Made by a program: the position numbers and the translations under genes. This document shows, in pieces, positions 24,483-37,068 of a stretch of DNA of 64,000 nucleotides. Position 1 is the stretch's first letter, and each line of letters opens with the position of its first letter. Location: assembly GCF_038396675.1 (NCBI RefSeq), contig NC_088920.1:70202501-70266500 (forward strand), given 5' to 3'. The notes below the pieces were generated by a model. The model saw only the letters and a program-made list of their open reading frames with translations, was not told the origin of the DNA and searched no databases. Source of the stretch: Hydra vulgaris. Its lineage: Eukaryota; Cnidaria; Hydrozoa; Anthoathecata; Hydridae.

Positions 24483-25059
24483 TTTTGTTAAAAGAATGCA
24501 TACCCAAAAAAAAAATTTTTTTTCAAAACTTTTTTTTGGGTAAAGTTAGGGTGTGTGGTGCAACCCCAAGGGGTGTGTGTAAAAAAAAAATTTAGTCTGC
24601 ATAGTTTATTATACCAATTCAAAAACTCCACATAGTGTTGCTTGCAAAAATTTTTTAAATAAGTATGGTTTTGACCAGCCCTACTGTCCATGGTTCTTCC
24701 GCTGATGAAATGCATCGGTAGGATGTTCTACAAGTAATATAATTTATGAAGTAAATCTCATTTTCTGTTAAGTAGTTTATTATATTCAACTATATATTCC
24801 TTTGTTATTTAGAGCATTAAAATTGATATCAAAGATGATCAAAATTTTATTCGCGATCAGCAGGATTGCCCTCTTCGTCTACTTCCAAGAAGTTGTGTAA
24901 CATCAGAAAGCAAACGACACGTCAAAACAAGACCCTGATTTAGAAAAAAAGAATTTAGGCTTTGCCGGACAGTCAAACAGTTTAAAAAGGAGCCAAAAGT
25001 TGTTTCCATCATCCCAGTTTATGTTCAACGCATTAAACATTGAAAGTATTCTTCCTTGA

Positions 25060-25459
25060 GTTACCAGGGTTTTCCAATTTTTCCGTGCGATGCATTTTGT
25101 CCATCAATCCAGTCTACCCTAGTTTATAGAATTTGTAGAAAATGCAATATCTACAATGTATCTAGCTATGCTGAAAAAGCACGTTTTTATCCATTCTTCC
25201 GCTTTAACTCTTGCTCCTACCAAAAAGATCCGACCTGTCTGAAGTTTGCATTGCTGCCAAATTTCAGACAGAATTTATGGCAGTTGGCATCCTGCAGAAG
25301 AATTCGGAAATTGCTGATTGGTTAGATGAAAATGAAGTTGACGCAGCGGATTTGATTGTACATAAAAATGACAATAACCTTTTAGTTCTCGGAGAGCTTT
25401 TTCTACTTATTGTTTCAAACAAAGATCACTTCAAAAACCCATGCGAAGATTATTGGTGA
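25060..25459 (+). pseudogene. unidentified coding remnant
   Basis: A frame at 25211-25459 reads SDLSEVCIAAKFQTEFMAVG, LQKNSEIADWLDENEVDAAD and LIVHKNDNNLLVLGELFLLI. It is preceded in another frame by FPCDAFCPSIQST. The composition is protein-like, unlike the surrounding AT-rich noise, and the end abuts a GT (tattggtgagtg). This could be the end of an exon or of a decayed transposon gene. I recognise no family. Confidence 0.3.
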
Positions 25460-25626
25460 GTGAATGTACTTTATAAATATAGAATAATACTTGCTTAGTT
25501 GGTTATTTGATGAGATATCAACAGTTCTAAAATATAATTTGCTAACATCTACTATTGTATCAAATGTATATTAACTAAAAAAAAATCAATAGTGTTTAAG
25601 CAATTTTTTAGTTATTTCAGAGGAGA

Positions 25627-26215
25627 GGAGGGGGGGGGGTTTGGAATACAAAATCCGAAATCTTATTTGGGTCAAAGAATCAAGAAAAATTCAATGACAT
25701 CATTTACGGACAGCTCCTTAGGAAAAAGGGAATTTGGTTTTTATTTAGTTAGTAAAAATCATCCTGAATAAATTACAGGATGGTTATTATATAGGGCACA
25801 ATTTTGACCTCGGTAATCCGGTTATTGGGCCTCATAAAATCTTTTGAGGATTAAATCAGCTTGTTTAGATCTTTAAAATAAAATGTTTCATAAATAACTA
25901 AAGTTGTGGGGGCGTCATAAATAACTAAAGTTGGGGGGGGGGTTTGGAATACAAAATCCGAAATCTTATTTGGGTCAAAGAATCAAGAAAAATTCACTGA
26001 CATCATTTACGGACAGCTCCATAGGAAAAAGGGAATTTGGTTTTTATTTAGTTAGTAAAAATCATCCTGAATAAATTACAGGATGGTTATTATATACGGC
26101 ACAATTTTGACTTCGGTAATCCGGTTATTGGGCCTCATAAAATCCTTTGAGGATTAAATCAGCTTGTTTAGATCTTTAAAATAAAATGTTTCATAAATAA
26201 CTAAAGTTGTTTATT
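25627..26215. repeat. 303-bp tandem duplication
   Basis: The segment from about 25634 to 25916 repeats at about 25934-26215 with very few differences (for example aattcaatgac against aattcactgac). Each copy starts after a G-run (ggggggg) and ttggaatacaaaatccg. There is no coding capacity. Confidence 0.93.
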
Positions 26216-26343
26216 TTTAATGCTAACTAATTTTTAAAAGTCTTTTTTTCTGAAAGCTTTTTCGTTAATAGACACAAGCCTAGAAACATAAACTTTGTTA
26301 AAAACTTTTTAAAAATGGCGATTTTTAGGGTTTTTTTGTGAAA

Positions 26344-27640
26344 TTTTTTTTTTTTTTTTGATTTACATATGTTAATCGTTGTACAGCTTTAAATAACCAT
26401 TAGTAAAAATAACAATATAAACTTACAATTACAGATATAACAAATATAAACAAGGTTAAATAAGCACCTTAAATAAGCATTTAACAAAGATTAAAAAAAA
26501 AAAAAAACTTTTACAAAATTGAAAGGTAAATAATCTGTGTCTAAAGAAAGATCAAGAGGATCTTTTCATCAGAATTTTATACAAAAGTAAACCAACATAT
26601 AAATTAAAAAGTAAAAAGTATAAGAACAATAAACTTCTATGAACGTAAACATGTGTATAAACAATAAAAAAATAAAAAAAATTTTAACTTTTACTAATAA
26701 TAATAACTCAATATATTATCTAATGAAAGAATGAGGTTTTTCATTTTTTTTTTAAAAGGCAAAAAGTAATAGGTACTTCAAAATTAAAATTCGGCAAAAC
26801 AATTTTATTCCAAAGGTGTGGCGCTTGATAGGTAATTCAAAATTGATTAAAGTTTGTTTCACAAAAAGATTCATTTAAAAAGTTATTATTTCTCAAAATA
26901 TATTTACTAATTGGTTTTAAAGAGAAAAGATCTTTGAAGACGGCTAGGGATAAGTCATTTATCCACATATACATAAAACTTAAAATATTAAAAACATTTA
27001 ACTCGTATATATTCAGAATTCTCATTTCAATAAAATAATGCTTTGAATGAGAGAAGCGATTTGCAAAATTGATTATACGGATTGCTCGTTTCTGACGAAG
27101 ATAAAGACGTTGCAACTTACTTTTTTCTTTACTTCCCCAAGCAATATTGGCATAATTTAAATAACTATGTATTAATCAATAACAAAGTTGGATTAAGACT
27201 TTCTTATTGAGATTCGTGAATTTATAAAGGATCCCCATGTTTTTAGCAATTTTTTTGCTTGTATAATCAATATCGTGATTCCAAGTGTTTTCATCAAGAT
27301 CAACACCTAAAAATTTTGTAACTAAACCCCTTTAATTTCATTTTGATCGATAAAGATTTGAAGTAATTTTGATTAGAGAAATTGCATTTTTGTAATCGAA
27401 TGAAATAAAACCCACTTTGTTTTATTAATATTCAAGCTTAACTTATTACACTTGAACCAATTAAATACGTGTCTGAGTTGTTTGTTCACTGTTTTAAACA
27501 GTTCAGCGATATCATAGTTAGAAAGGAATAAGTTTGTATCATACATCTGCATACATAATTGTTAGTTTTGAAGTTTTGATTATAAACTTCAACATCAAAT
27601 TTCACTTTCCTTTAATTTTCAGACCTATGTTTTTATACGA
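26344..27640 (-). mobile_element. CR1/jockey-like LINE, 5' truncated, with poly(A)
   Basis: Read on the minus strand, the upper part (27480-27370) has WFKCNKLSLNINKTKWVLFH, the block just after the YADD motif of LINE reverse transcriptases. Decayed text follows, then an open block (27115-26837) with YLRQKRAIRIINFANRFSHS and the typical C-terminal ELNVFNILSFMY. The 3' untranslated part runs down to a 16-bp T run at 26344-26359, the poly(A) tail on the minus strand. Stops are frequent. The YADD motif itself lies beyond the truncated 5' end or is decayed. Confidence 0.7.
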
Positions 27641-29346
27641 TTCCTAATCAGCATAAAATTCTTTATCATAATAAAAAAAAAGAAGGAGCGGGAGGCGGGG
27701 GGGGGGAAGAGAAATTGCAGTAGCGCCCAAAAAATAACAATATCTTGATTATTAAAATGCTTTCCGTTCATTTTCACTGATCTCTATAATAACTGGATAT
27801 CTGGACAGCCAACAAAACAGCGATATTAGAAAGCCTCAGAATTTATAATCTGCTTTGTAAATATTTTTAAGTACGACTAAGCACATTAAACTATACACCC
27901 TAGTAAAAAAAAACGCTTGTTCCACATGGGTTCCATTTGGGCTTCATCTGTGATTCCCGGGAACCTCAAAAACCCAGGCGGAACAATTTTTTTCACTGGA
28001 AAAGTGTCAGATTTCAACTAAGATATAAAAAAATGCAAAGACTTAATAATTGGAAACCGAGTAAACCTAGAGTTATAATTGTAGATCGTTTTATGGAAAG
28101 AAAAATTTATAGAACTGATTGATTGTTCGACTCAGAAATAACGTTTTACCTATTTGATTTAAAGATTTTTTTTTTGATTATCTGTATAGTTAATAGTCGA
28201 CAAAGAATTGACTTTAATATATGTATATATTACTCATATTTTTTCAAAACTTACCATTTTTTAAAAGAAAAGCTCAAAATTATAGTAAAAAATCTTGCAT
28301 TACAAAAAGTGCAGTAATTTTCATTTGATCTTAGGTTGAAAGTTTAAAAAATTTTCTAAGCTGTTCAGAAATGCATTTTAAGTCATTTTCTGAAGTGCCA
28401 AGAAACAACTTTTGGGTAATACTTTTTTGTCTAGTTTTAATTTTGTTGTCAAATTTATTAAATAATAAGTTTTAAATAAGTGACACAAAGTCACTATATC
28501 AGTCACTATATATGCGCAGTAGCAAACAAAAACTTTTTAGGTCTGTGTTTTCTTAAAAATCGCAAACCTACTTTTGGATCATCCTAAAGAAAATTTTTTC
28601 ACGAGAAACATTTTTATGATTTATTAGTTATTTTAACTAATATCAGTATATTAATATTAATAGTAATATTAATATTAATGTAATGTAATATTAGTTTGAT
28701 TAATATTAATAGTAATATTAATATTAATCAACCCGATAGATGTTGGCTAAATTAATAATAAATACTTTTTCAAAGTCAACATTTAAACTTGAAAGAATAT
28801 GTTTTTATTTAAATTAAAAAAATGCACTTTTCGAAAAGGACGGTCAAATTTTTAAAATTCTAATAAAAACCTGGAGAAACATTCAAAGCTGCCCGCTATC
28901 CTCTAATTTTTTAACAGTAGGTTACCTTTATTTTAGGGTAGCCTACTCTGAAGTTTTTACTTTTTTTTCAGAAAATATATTGGTATATGATGTCCGCGAA
29001 GTTTTGAATGAACATTGAAAATTTAAATTTCTGAGTTCAAATAATTTGCATCATATAGATAAATTTAGGTACGTTAATAGTACGATATTTTTTTTCGAAG
29101 ACAAAACGACTTAAGACATTTTTTAAAACATTTAAGATATCTTTTGCAACTTGAAATAGAGGATAATCTATTTAGGTATTCTGTTGACTTAATCTATTAA
29201 TTTAGGTACACAATCAAATAAAACAATTCAACGAGTTTTTCATTCATTGTTTTCAAAAAAATTAAAAGCCCTAAAATTATAAACTAAAGTTATAAAATAA
29301 TAGTCTAACCCTAATTAAAAAAAGAAAAAATTTTATATTACCATAC
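27641..29346. other. no clear gene; G/C-rich motif patch at 27920-27975
   Basis: AT-rich. At 27920-27975 words such as ccacatgggttccatttggg resemble the G/C-rich motif blocks at 11465-11590 and 58555-58650. At 28630-28735 there is an imperfect (ttaata)n-like run. A small open frame at 27937-28122 overlaps the motif patch and looks accidental. Confidence 0.35.
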
Positions 29347-30815
29347 AGTATTGGACAAAACATGGTGGACAAACTCATATTTAGAACAAAAGTTAGTCAA
29401 AAACTAAAAAAAAACTAGTAAAACAATTGTACATATTAATTTCTAAATAGTTTATTATGTTCTTAACAACATTTAAAACGTTTGAATCATACTATGAATC
29501 ACAAAAAAAAATTATAACACATTTTTCTTAACAAACTACATATTTCCTTGGACAAACAAGGTGGACAAATCAAAACGATGCTTTTTTATAAGATTTCATT
29601 GTCTTTATTCAATTTACCGTATTCTTTTATTTTCACTTTTATTATAATATTACTCTAAAATAATAAAATAGATTTTGGAAAGTCTGACCAATTATTTTTT
29701 CAATTAAACTAAAAATAGATTTAACTCGCTATATATGGCGTAAATTGCAACTTAAAATGACTTACAATAAATTAGGAAGTGTTTTACTTGAAAATACTAT
29801 TAAAGATTTTAAAAGTGGAAAAGGTCAAGGTTAAATTTGTAGAAAATATAATATAGCTAATTCGACTGTAAGCAAAATTGTCAAATCATTTGGATCTCGT
29901 GACTGCAATAAAACAAACTATCGGGGCGGACGTCCAAGAAAAACATCGCAAAGACTAGATTGAATAATTGTTAAAGAGCTTGAAAAAGATCCATTTTTGT
30001 TATCCACAAAATTAACCGAAAAACTTGAACTACAAATCTCTAACCGCACTGTGCGACGAAGAGCTATCGAAGCAAAATTGTTTTCTCGAATGCCTGCCAA
30101 GAAACCACTAACTTCTTTTAAAAATAGAAAGCTAAGACTTGCGTTTGCCAAAGCACACCAAAATTGGACTGTAGACCAGTGGAAAAACATACTTTTTAGT
30201 AATGAATCAAAATATGACCTTTTTGGAAGCGACGGCAAGAAGCGAGTCTGGAGACCAAAGAACACCAGATTCAGTACTAAATATACCAAGAAGAGTGTTA
30301 AGCATGGAACGTCTGCTATAGTTTGGGGATGTTTCTCAGCTCTAGGAACTGGTCCTATTCACATAATTAATGAAATAATTAAAATGCTTTGTTTGCAAAG
30401 ATATAATGGAAGATGTTATGTTACCAAATGCTGAATAGGAGATGCCCTTAAAATAGATTTTTTAACGGGACTTTTAATGATCCCAAACATACGTCAAAAA
30501 TTGTAAAACAATGTTTCAAGGACAAGAATATCACCATAATGGAGTGGCCTGCACAAAGCCCTGACTTGAATCTCATAGAAAATTTCTGGGAAATAATTGA
30601 CAATAACATTTTTACCTAGATTTCTTTACCAACTCTGCACATTGCTATTGGGATTTATCTTAAGTAAGCCCATAAATTAGATATTCTAATAGCAGCAGAA
30701 GGAGTATTAAAAAATAATACTAGCATCTGTTCTGAAAAATATCATGAATTTATGTCAAAGCAAAAATAACTGTCAGACCTTCAAATTTTTAATCTCAATG
30801 AACCAATACAGTTGG
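29347..30815 (+). mobile_element. Tc1-like transposon, right end degraded
   Basis: The left end after TA reads cagtattggacaaaacatgg tggacaaac. A similar block (cttggacaaacaaggtggac) occurs about 200 bp inside at about 29552, the outer/inner direct repeat arrangement (IR/DR) of many Tc1 elements. The right end near 30805 keeps only aaccaatacag, so the right inverted repeat is eroded. The transposase lies between. Confidence 0.65.
29757..30770 (+). pseudogene. Tc1 transposase, broken
   Basis: The ATG at 29757 opens MTYNKLGSVLLENTIKDF. A stop follows after GKGQG, then CRKYNIANSTVSKIVKSF (paired helix-turn-helix) and YRGGRPRKTSQR, the GRPR hinge. From 29997 a clean frame gives the second helix-turn-helix and the catalytic start: NWTVDQWKNILFSNESKYDL (first Asp/Glu region) and SAIVWGCFS. 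A frameshift near 30370 leads to [14 protein letters not shown] (second Asp block, its QD changed) and [19 protein letters not shown], with the third acidic residue as Glu, so the DD34E class. At least two in-frame stops and two shifts are present. Confidence 0.85.
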
Positions 30816-31780
30816 TAAATGATGCCATGGCATCATTCACCATCCTGAAAATGTGGAAAATATTAAGTCAATTTACTTCCCTCATCTCGATTTTCTAAAG
30901 AAAATGAAAAAAGAAATGGTAAGCATTTCTTAAAAATTTGGCATTGACGACATGATAATGTTAAATTCTGTTTTTTTAATAGAATTATTGTTTTGTTTTA
31001 AACTGGTACTGCCCTATAAAAACTAAAACTCTCAATCCTTTAACTTTCAGTGTAATACTTGTTAAAAACTATGCACAATGAAAAAAAATTCAGTATTATT
31101 AAAAAAAAAACTATTAATGTGCTCATAAACATCCAGAGTCAGCAAATAATATGCAATTTTAACTGCATTTTTAAACATTGATTTCTTCTTAACTAGTCAA
31201 AGCTGGAGTCTAAAATTTTGCTAAAAGGGATTTGATCAGAATCACCATCATTGTATTTATAGATACAAATTGGTAGCATTTTTAAAAATGGTTTTTAATT
31301 TTATTGTAAAATCCGTGCTGTGAATATCAATATCTCAAGAATAGCAAACCGTAAAAACCTTATTTTGGTCAAACCACTTCACAGTAACCTAATAACCAAT
31401 ATGACAATGTTTTAGGTCTTCAAGTAGTTAAAAAGATATCCTTGTTCAAAGTTGAAAAACTCATTTACTCAGAAAACAAGAATATAAAATCTAAAACATT
31501 GAAGACACATATGAGTTATTACCACAAAAACATTTTCTTATGACTGACACTTTCACTTTTTACTAAGAAACACATAAACATAAATTTTTGAAACCTACGA
31601 TAATTATACTTTTCAAATTTATATAATAAAAAAAAAAAGGAAAAATTTGAAATTTTATAGACTAGTACTATCTTAAGTACTTTATTTGTTATATCTGGAT
31701 TATTCCAGACCAATGTTTCCTCGTGAAAGCTATTACTACTGCTATTTAACTAATTTTTATTTAAAAGCAATTATAATAAT
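30816..31780. other. no gene seen
   Basis: AT-rich intergenic sequence with no repeat or coding block I can support. Confidence 0.3.
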
Positions 31781-31787
31781 TCTATAG

Positions 31788-32719
31788 AAAAAACAATGTG
31801 TACCCTGGACCTTGAATCTACATTGAAGAAAGGTGAGGGACCATGCACACAACAGATTGAAACAACATTACAAAAACTGAAAGTTCAGCGACAAGCATAC
31901 CATGGAAAAAGTTTTATCAGAAATTATGTGCATAAAATGCTTCAGGTTCCCTTTCTTTTATAAATGAATTTATTCCAAATCTAAGACATTATTATTAATA
32001 ACAATAATAACAAATAATTTAAAATCATGCAATATGTCTTTTAAAGAGAGATTTTTTTTTTTTAGAAAAACTCTATACTAATGTTATGCAATTCTATTCC
32101 AAAGTTTTTTCTGGAACAAACATGAACAAAAAAGTAATTGAAATCAGTAGAAAATATAAATTACTCTTTCTTGGTACGTTTTATTTGATTTTTTTTCTTT
32201 TTCTTTCTGCTTTTAATGAGTTTCTTTAAGCGTTTGGGAATTTTATTGTGTTTATAGATATTAAGGTTGAAGAATATACTGAAACTACAACAATACCTAG
32301 CAAGATAACTATGATGATTTAACTTATACAACTACGATTATAAGTACACAATAATTCATGTTGCTATCATTTTTTCTTTAAAAAAAAAAATTGATGAATT
32401 GATGCATTTTTACTGTACAAGTTGGCCTGACGCTTTAGTGCCTTCAAAGTTACACATGTTGGAAGATCACGCTATTCCATTTTTGAAAAAATTAGGTGCT
32501 AGCTTAAGATTCTATGGCGAACAAGGTAGAGAATCAATTCATCTTGAGTTTAAGAATTTAAAGCGCATTTATCAATCTATCCCTTGCCCAACAAAGCGGT
32601 TAAAAAGCATCCTAAAATGTCACCATCAGAAAACTAATCCTAAAAGTAGGGTGATAATTCCTGAATCATGTAAAAAAAAGAGAAAAAACAAAAATTTTAA
32701 TAGTGAAAAATACTTTTAG
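31788..32719 (+). CDS. C-terminal exons of a multi-copy invertebrate gene family
   Basis: Three blocks look like exons. Exon 31788-31945 follows a tctatag acceptor and ends at cag/gttc: GPCTQQIETTLQKLKVQRQA, then YHGKSFIRNYVHKMLQ. Exon 32066-32173 follows a T-run and tag and ends at ttg/gtac: KLYTNVMQFYSKVFSG. The last exon, from about 32391 to a stop at 32719, has HFYCTSWPDALVPSKLHMLE, then DHAIPFLKKLG and FYGEQGRESIHLEFKNL. The order HGKSF..N..HK(M/L)L, KxHxLEDH, GEQGxESIH is one I associate with a gene expanded in cnidarians and other invertebrates, probably transposon-borne, of unknown activity. Within the window it is not visibly broken, but the 5' end is missing or hidden, and an exon between 32173 and 32391 may exist. 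Confidence 0.5.
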
Positions 32720-34076
32720 CAACAGCATTTATATTGTTAAAAAATATATAGCTCCATTTTATTTAAAAAAAAAAAAAATAAATAAAATGTAGCTTTAATA
32801 GTCAATAAGGTAATGCAGAAAGACGTCTTTTTTGTCCATTAAAAAAACTGAATGCTAAGAACAGCCGAAAAAAATAAATGGAAGAAATTCTCCTCAAACT
32901 TTTTCAAGAAATTTGGTTACATTCATATTAATTAATGGTAAAATTATTATTAAAAAATGATTATTATTAAATTATTATTAAAAAATGGTAAATTAGTTTA
33001 TGCGCACACTTTTATATTTATTATTTTTTTACATTGCTATACTAATAACAGAGGCCTAGCTACCGGGGAGCAGTTGGAGCAAATGCTCCCAATTGGAGCC
33101 CCTAATTGAGCATTTGATCCCAATTTCTCCAAGCACATAAATTATATGGGCACAAGTTTTATTTTGTATTTTTTTTTAATTGCCTTAGAAAAATCTTTAA
33201 GGATCTTGTCTCTTTACAGGCAAATGCAGCCAGAAAGTCTGCTAGCAAACCCAATCTAATTTATGTAATGACTTAAATTGCATAAATACCGCGTGAGAGA
33301 TTAGAACCCTCTACGCAGGATAACATAGTTTTTAATGAAATGCCGCATAAGTATGTAAGCCTAAAGGTATCCAATAACATTCCACTTTTTAAATAAAATA
33401 TCCAATGTTATATTTTAATAAACTTTATAAGCAATCAAAGCATTTTAGATAAAAGTAAAAATGTTCTAAAAAATTAGTAAGTTTTATTTATAGTTATTTT
33501 TTTATGTTGTGTTATTTGAAGCAACGGTTATTAAATGTCTCTAATAGAAATCTAGATTTTATTTTTGTGAAATTGAGTTAGGATAACTTTAAATTAAGTT
33601 AGGAAAAACAGATAGTGGATCAGGGAAATATTAGCGAAAAATCAGGAAAATTCACCTAAATATATTGGCAGAAAGCCTGTTATAATTGAGGTACGCAAAA
33701 AACGATTATTTTACATTAATCGTGATTTTTGTTATGATTACTTCTTGGAAGTTGAAATAGTTGTTAGAAATCAATCGAATCAACTTTTTAGAAAGTAATT
33801 TATTAAAATACAGCTTTTATAAGCTTTCAAATCATATTTTAAAACTTTCTATTTTCAAATCGCAAAGCCGCCATTTTAACCTATTGTTGGAATAGTTATA
33901 CTAAAAACACTGTAACACTATTTAAAACTATTTTCGGCATCGTATTCGTTTTTCAGCTCGTCTAACATACCTCTCCAGCTTGTCTAACATACCTCTTTGA
34001 ATAAAAAGTTTTTTGAATGTTTTAAAGACGTTAAAAAACATCTTTATTGAGTCCACCATTCGGTAAATTAATTAAA

Positions 34077-34220
34077 TGAATTACAAGTTGATGTGCGCAA
34101 TGAAAAAAGCAAACGACGTTTCAAAGTTGAGGTATGTTATAAAGTAATGGACATAATGATTAATCAATTAACCATTAGATTGAATTCATTTGACAACTAT
34201 GTATACTTTTTAAGTGCCTA
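34077..34220 (+). pseudogene. hAT transposase, middle fragment upstream of LINE
   Basis: Reads LQVDVRNEKSKRRFKVEVCY, then KVMDIMINQLTIRLNSFDNY. The pattern F(R/K)VE.(F/Y)Y...D..I..L..R is the segment before the C-terminal half of TTF-type hAT transposases. It stops where LINE sequence starts. Confidence 0.55.
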
Positions 34221-34224
34221 TCAC

Positions 34225-36583
34225 CTACATATCTTGTGGCGTCATCTGATAAAGATATTCTTGAGGAATCGGAGGTGTTACAATTGGAATACCCCTCTGA
34301 CGTTTCATCTAACAAAGCATACAATGCCTTTTTCAATAAATTTTTAAATATATTTAATGAAACGTTTCCTTATGAAATTATAAAAAAAACAAAAAAAACA
34401 CTAACTATCCCTTGGATGAACAAAACTCTAGTAAAATGTTCAAGAAAAAACAAAAACTCTATAACAAATTTTTCAAAAATAGAAATATTGAAAACGAAAA
34501 AAAAATATAAAAACTGTAAATATTTTTTATCGAAGCTTACATAAACATAAAAAAAAAAACAATTTTGCAGTAAAAAAATTACTGAGTGTAAATTTGACAT
34601 AAAAAAAACATGGAGTCTAATTAATAACCTTATGGGTCTCAATAAAAGTAGTTCATTACTTCTTCTCAATATTAATGATAATAATTTCACAGTCCAACAC
34701 AAATCTCAAAAGAGTTTAACAAATGCTTTACCAAAGTTGGTCTAAATTTAGCTAACAAAATTGTACCTCCCATTGATTTATTCAAAACCTGTTTGAATTC
34801 TGCCGATAATAATTTATTATGTGACAGTGAATTAACGTTAAATTAAATTGAGGGTTCATTCTCATCTTTAAAAATAAACAAATTGCTGGGTTTTGATGGA
34901 ATATCCAACAATATAGTAATTTTAAATAAAAAACTTATCATCAAACCTTTGTTTCATATTCTAAAAATTTGAATAAATAAAGGTGTACTTCCTGATACAT
35001 TAAAAGTAGCCAATCTATAAAGGCAATGGTAGTTCTGATATCTCAAATTATAGACTTATATCCGCGTTATTCTTTTTTTCCAAAATATTTGAACGCGTTA
35101 TGTATAACAGAATTTATGTCCATTTCACAAAAAACAATTTCTTTTACTCTAAACAGTTTGGGTTTCAAAAGAATATTTCAACGGAGCATGTCATTATTTA
35201 ATTAGTTGACCAAATAACTTTGATAGATCTGTCAAAAGTATTTGACACAGTAGACCACACTATACTCTTAGAAAAAATAAGTTATTATGGTGTAACAAAC
35301 AAAACATTTTCTTGGATAAAAAGCTAACTTACTGACCGAAAACAATATGTGATAAATCCGGATTCTGGTACATTAAATATTTTGTGTGGCCGAGAATTGT
35401 ACCACAAGGTTCAATTCTCGGCCATCTCCTTTTTTTTATATATAAACGACTTCTGTAATATGACATATGCTGATGACACTAATTTGTTTATGTCCAATAG
35501 TGATATTAATCAGCTATATGGTGAAATGAATATTGAGCTGTTTAAAGTAAATAAATGGTTCAGAGATAATAAACTCTAAATAAACGTAGACAAAACTCAA
35601 TATACAATATTTTATAAAAAAACGCAGAAAGAAACTCACTTAAATTACCATTCTTTCTATAAATAGTCAACTAATTAAAAAACAAGAATGTTTAAAGTAC
35701 CTAGGAGTCTTTGTGGATGAAAACTTTTCTGGCTTTCCCTCATAAAATACATCGGGCCAAAAATTAATAAAACTATTAGTATAATGTATAGAGTTAATCT
35801 TTAAATAATACTCAAAGTCTTAAATTATTATAATTCAGCCTAATTCATAGCTATATTAGTTATGGTAACATTGCGTGGGCTAAAACACAACCCTCTAAAC
35901 TTAAAAGGATATTTAGTGTACAAAAACATGCTTGCAGAATTATATACGGAAAAATCAAATTTGAGTCTGCAAAGCCATTAATGAGGGAAATAAAGATGAT
36001 GAACGCATACAAGATAAATACATATCAACACACGATCTTTATGTATAATCATCTAAAAAACCTCACACCGAAAAACTTTTAAACATAATTTAAGATATCA
36101 AAACAATAACTATTCTCTGAGATCAAACGAGAGGCTCACATACACACTGCCTCGTAATCTAACAAAATAAAAAGAATATAGTATAACATATCCAAGCCCT
36201 AAGATATGGAACAGTTTTAAAAATAACCACACAAATATAGTGAAAACAGTAAATTCATTTAAGTTTCATATGAAAAAAGAATTTTTGAAATCAAATGACA
36301 GCTTCGAAACTTAATATATACACTATCGCTTTTTAATACACACAATCGTTTTTTAACCTAATTTTTTGATATATTCAAAGGAATTTATTTCTCTTATTGT
36401 CTTTTTTATTTAATTTTTTACGGAGTTTTGTTATTTTTTTAGATATTTTTAAAGAGTTTTTTTATTTTTATTTATTTATTTAAAAAACTTTATTTTCTTT
36501 TGCATTTGTTAAAGCTCACATAGGGGCTCTATGAAAAGATTGTGGCGACTCTGGTCATCCATATCTTCTTTGAGCCCCAGTCT

Positions 36584-36590
<7 letters not shown>
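34225..36590 (+). mobile_element. CR1/jockey-like LINE inserted in the hAT
   Basis: Successive blocks of ORF2: the linker after the endonuclease (KAYNAFFNKFLNIFNETFPY, then TLTIPWMNKTLVKCSRKNKN), reverse transcriptase fingers (KINKLLGFDGISNNIV), YNRIYVHF..., KQFGFQKNISTEHVI, TLIDLSKVFDTVDHTILLEK, the damaged GVPQGS region (35380-35440), the catalytic TYADDTNLFMSNSDINQLYG (about 35462-35520), WFRDNKL, then the C-terminal SYGNIAWAKTQPSKLKRIFS and the last NSFKFHMKKEF with a stop near 36314. Many stops and shifts. It ends at about 36587 in a (TA)n tail, the microsatellite tail usual for CR1. The endonuclease is missing, so the copy is 5' truncated. Confidence 0.82.
35387..35424. repeat. 13-bp perfect inverted repeat, 12-nt loop
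   Basis: tggccgagaattg (35387-35399), loop taccacaaggtt, then caattctcggcca (35412-35424). It lies where the LINE should encode GVPQGS followed by ILGPLLF. Confidence 0.92.

Positions 36591-36667
<77 letters not shown>
36588..36667. repeat. (TA)n microsatellite, LINE 3' tail
   Basis: Pure TA run directly after LINE 3' sequence ending ccccagtctgttta. Confidence 0.95.
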
Positions 36668-36671
<4 letters not shown>

Positions 36672-36785
36672 GGAATAATTTTTTATATTGATGTATGAAC
36701 AGCAGAATATATATATAAAAAAAATCTAATTTTGGCCTCAACTGCTTCGACTTAAAGTTTGTTTCAATGATCAATTAATAAAATT

Positions 36786-37068
36786 TGCTTCAATAAACCA
36801 AATTGCTGAACTACTTTTAATTCAAGCCTCAAGTAGTTTCGCCGACATTTTTGCAGCCTGCCTCATTTTTTTAACTTTACCGATAACGACAGCTACAGCA
36901 GAACGAAATTTTTAAAAACTGAAATTAATAAAAGAGTATTTAAGAAGTAGCATGTCACAACACTGTCTTAGCTTTCTGACCACTATATCGATTGAGAAAG
37001 CAATAACATGCCAACTTGGTTTGGATAAAGTGATTAATCAATTTGCGAAGAAAAAGGCAAAAAAATAA
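36786..37068 (+). pseudogene. hAT transposase C-terminal dimerisation domain
   Basis: Reads CLIFLTLPITTATAERNF, a stop, KLKLIKEYLRSSMSQHCLSF, LTTISIEKAITCQLGLDKVI and NQFAKKKAKK, then the natural stop. This is the hATC signature (LPVT.A.AERSFS.LK.IK.YLRS.M...RL). One stop replaces the Ser after AERNF. It belongs with the fragment at 34077-34220 on the other side of the LINE. Confidence 0.82.

Noticed and set aside
24690..24715. CTGATGA at 24698 as a ribozyme core
   Set aside because: No stem II with GAAA follows and stem I partners are absent.
26530..26590. Possible third hammerhead (minus strand CTGATGA followed by a 7-bp stem)
   Set aside because: CTTTAG follows the stem where GAAA is required, so the core is incomplete.
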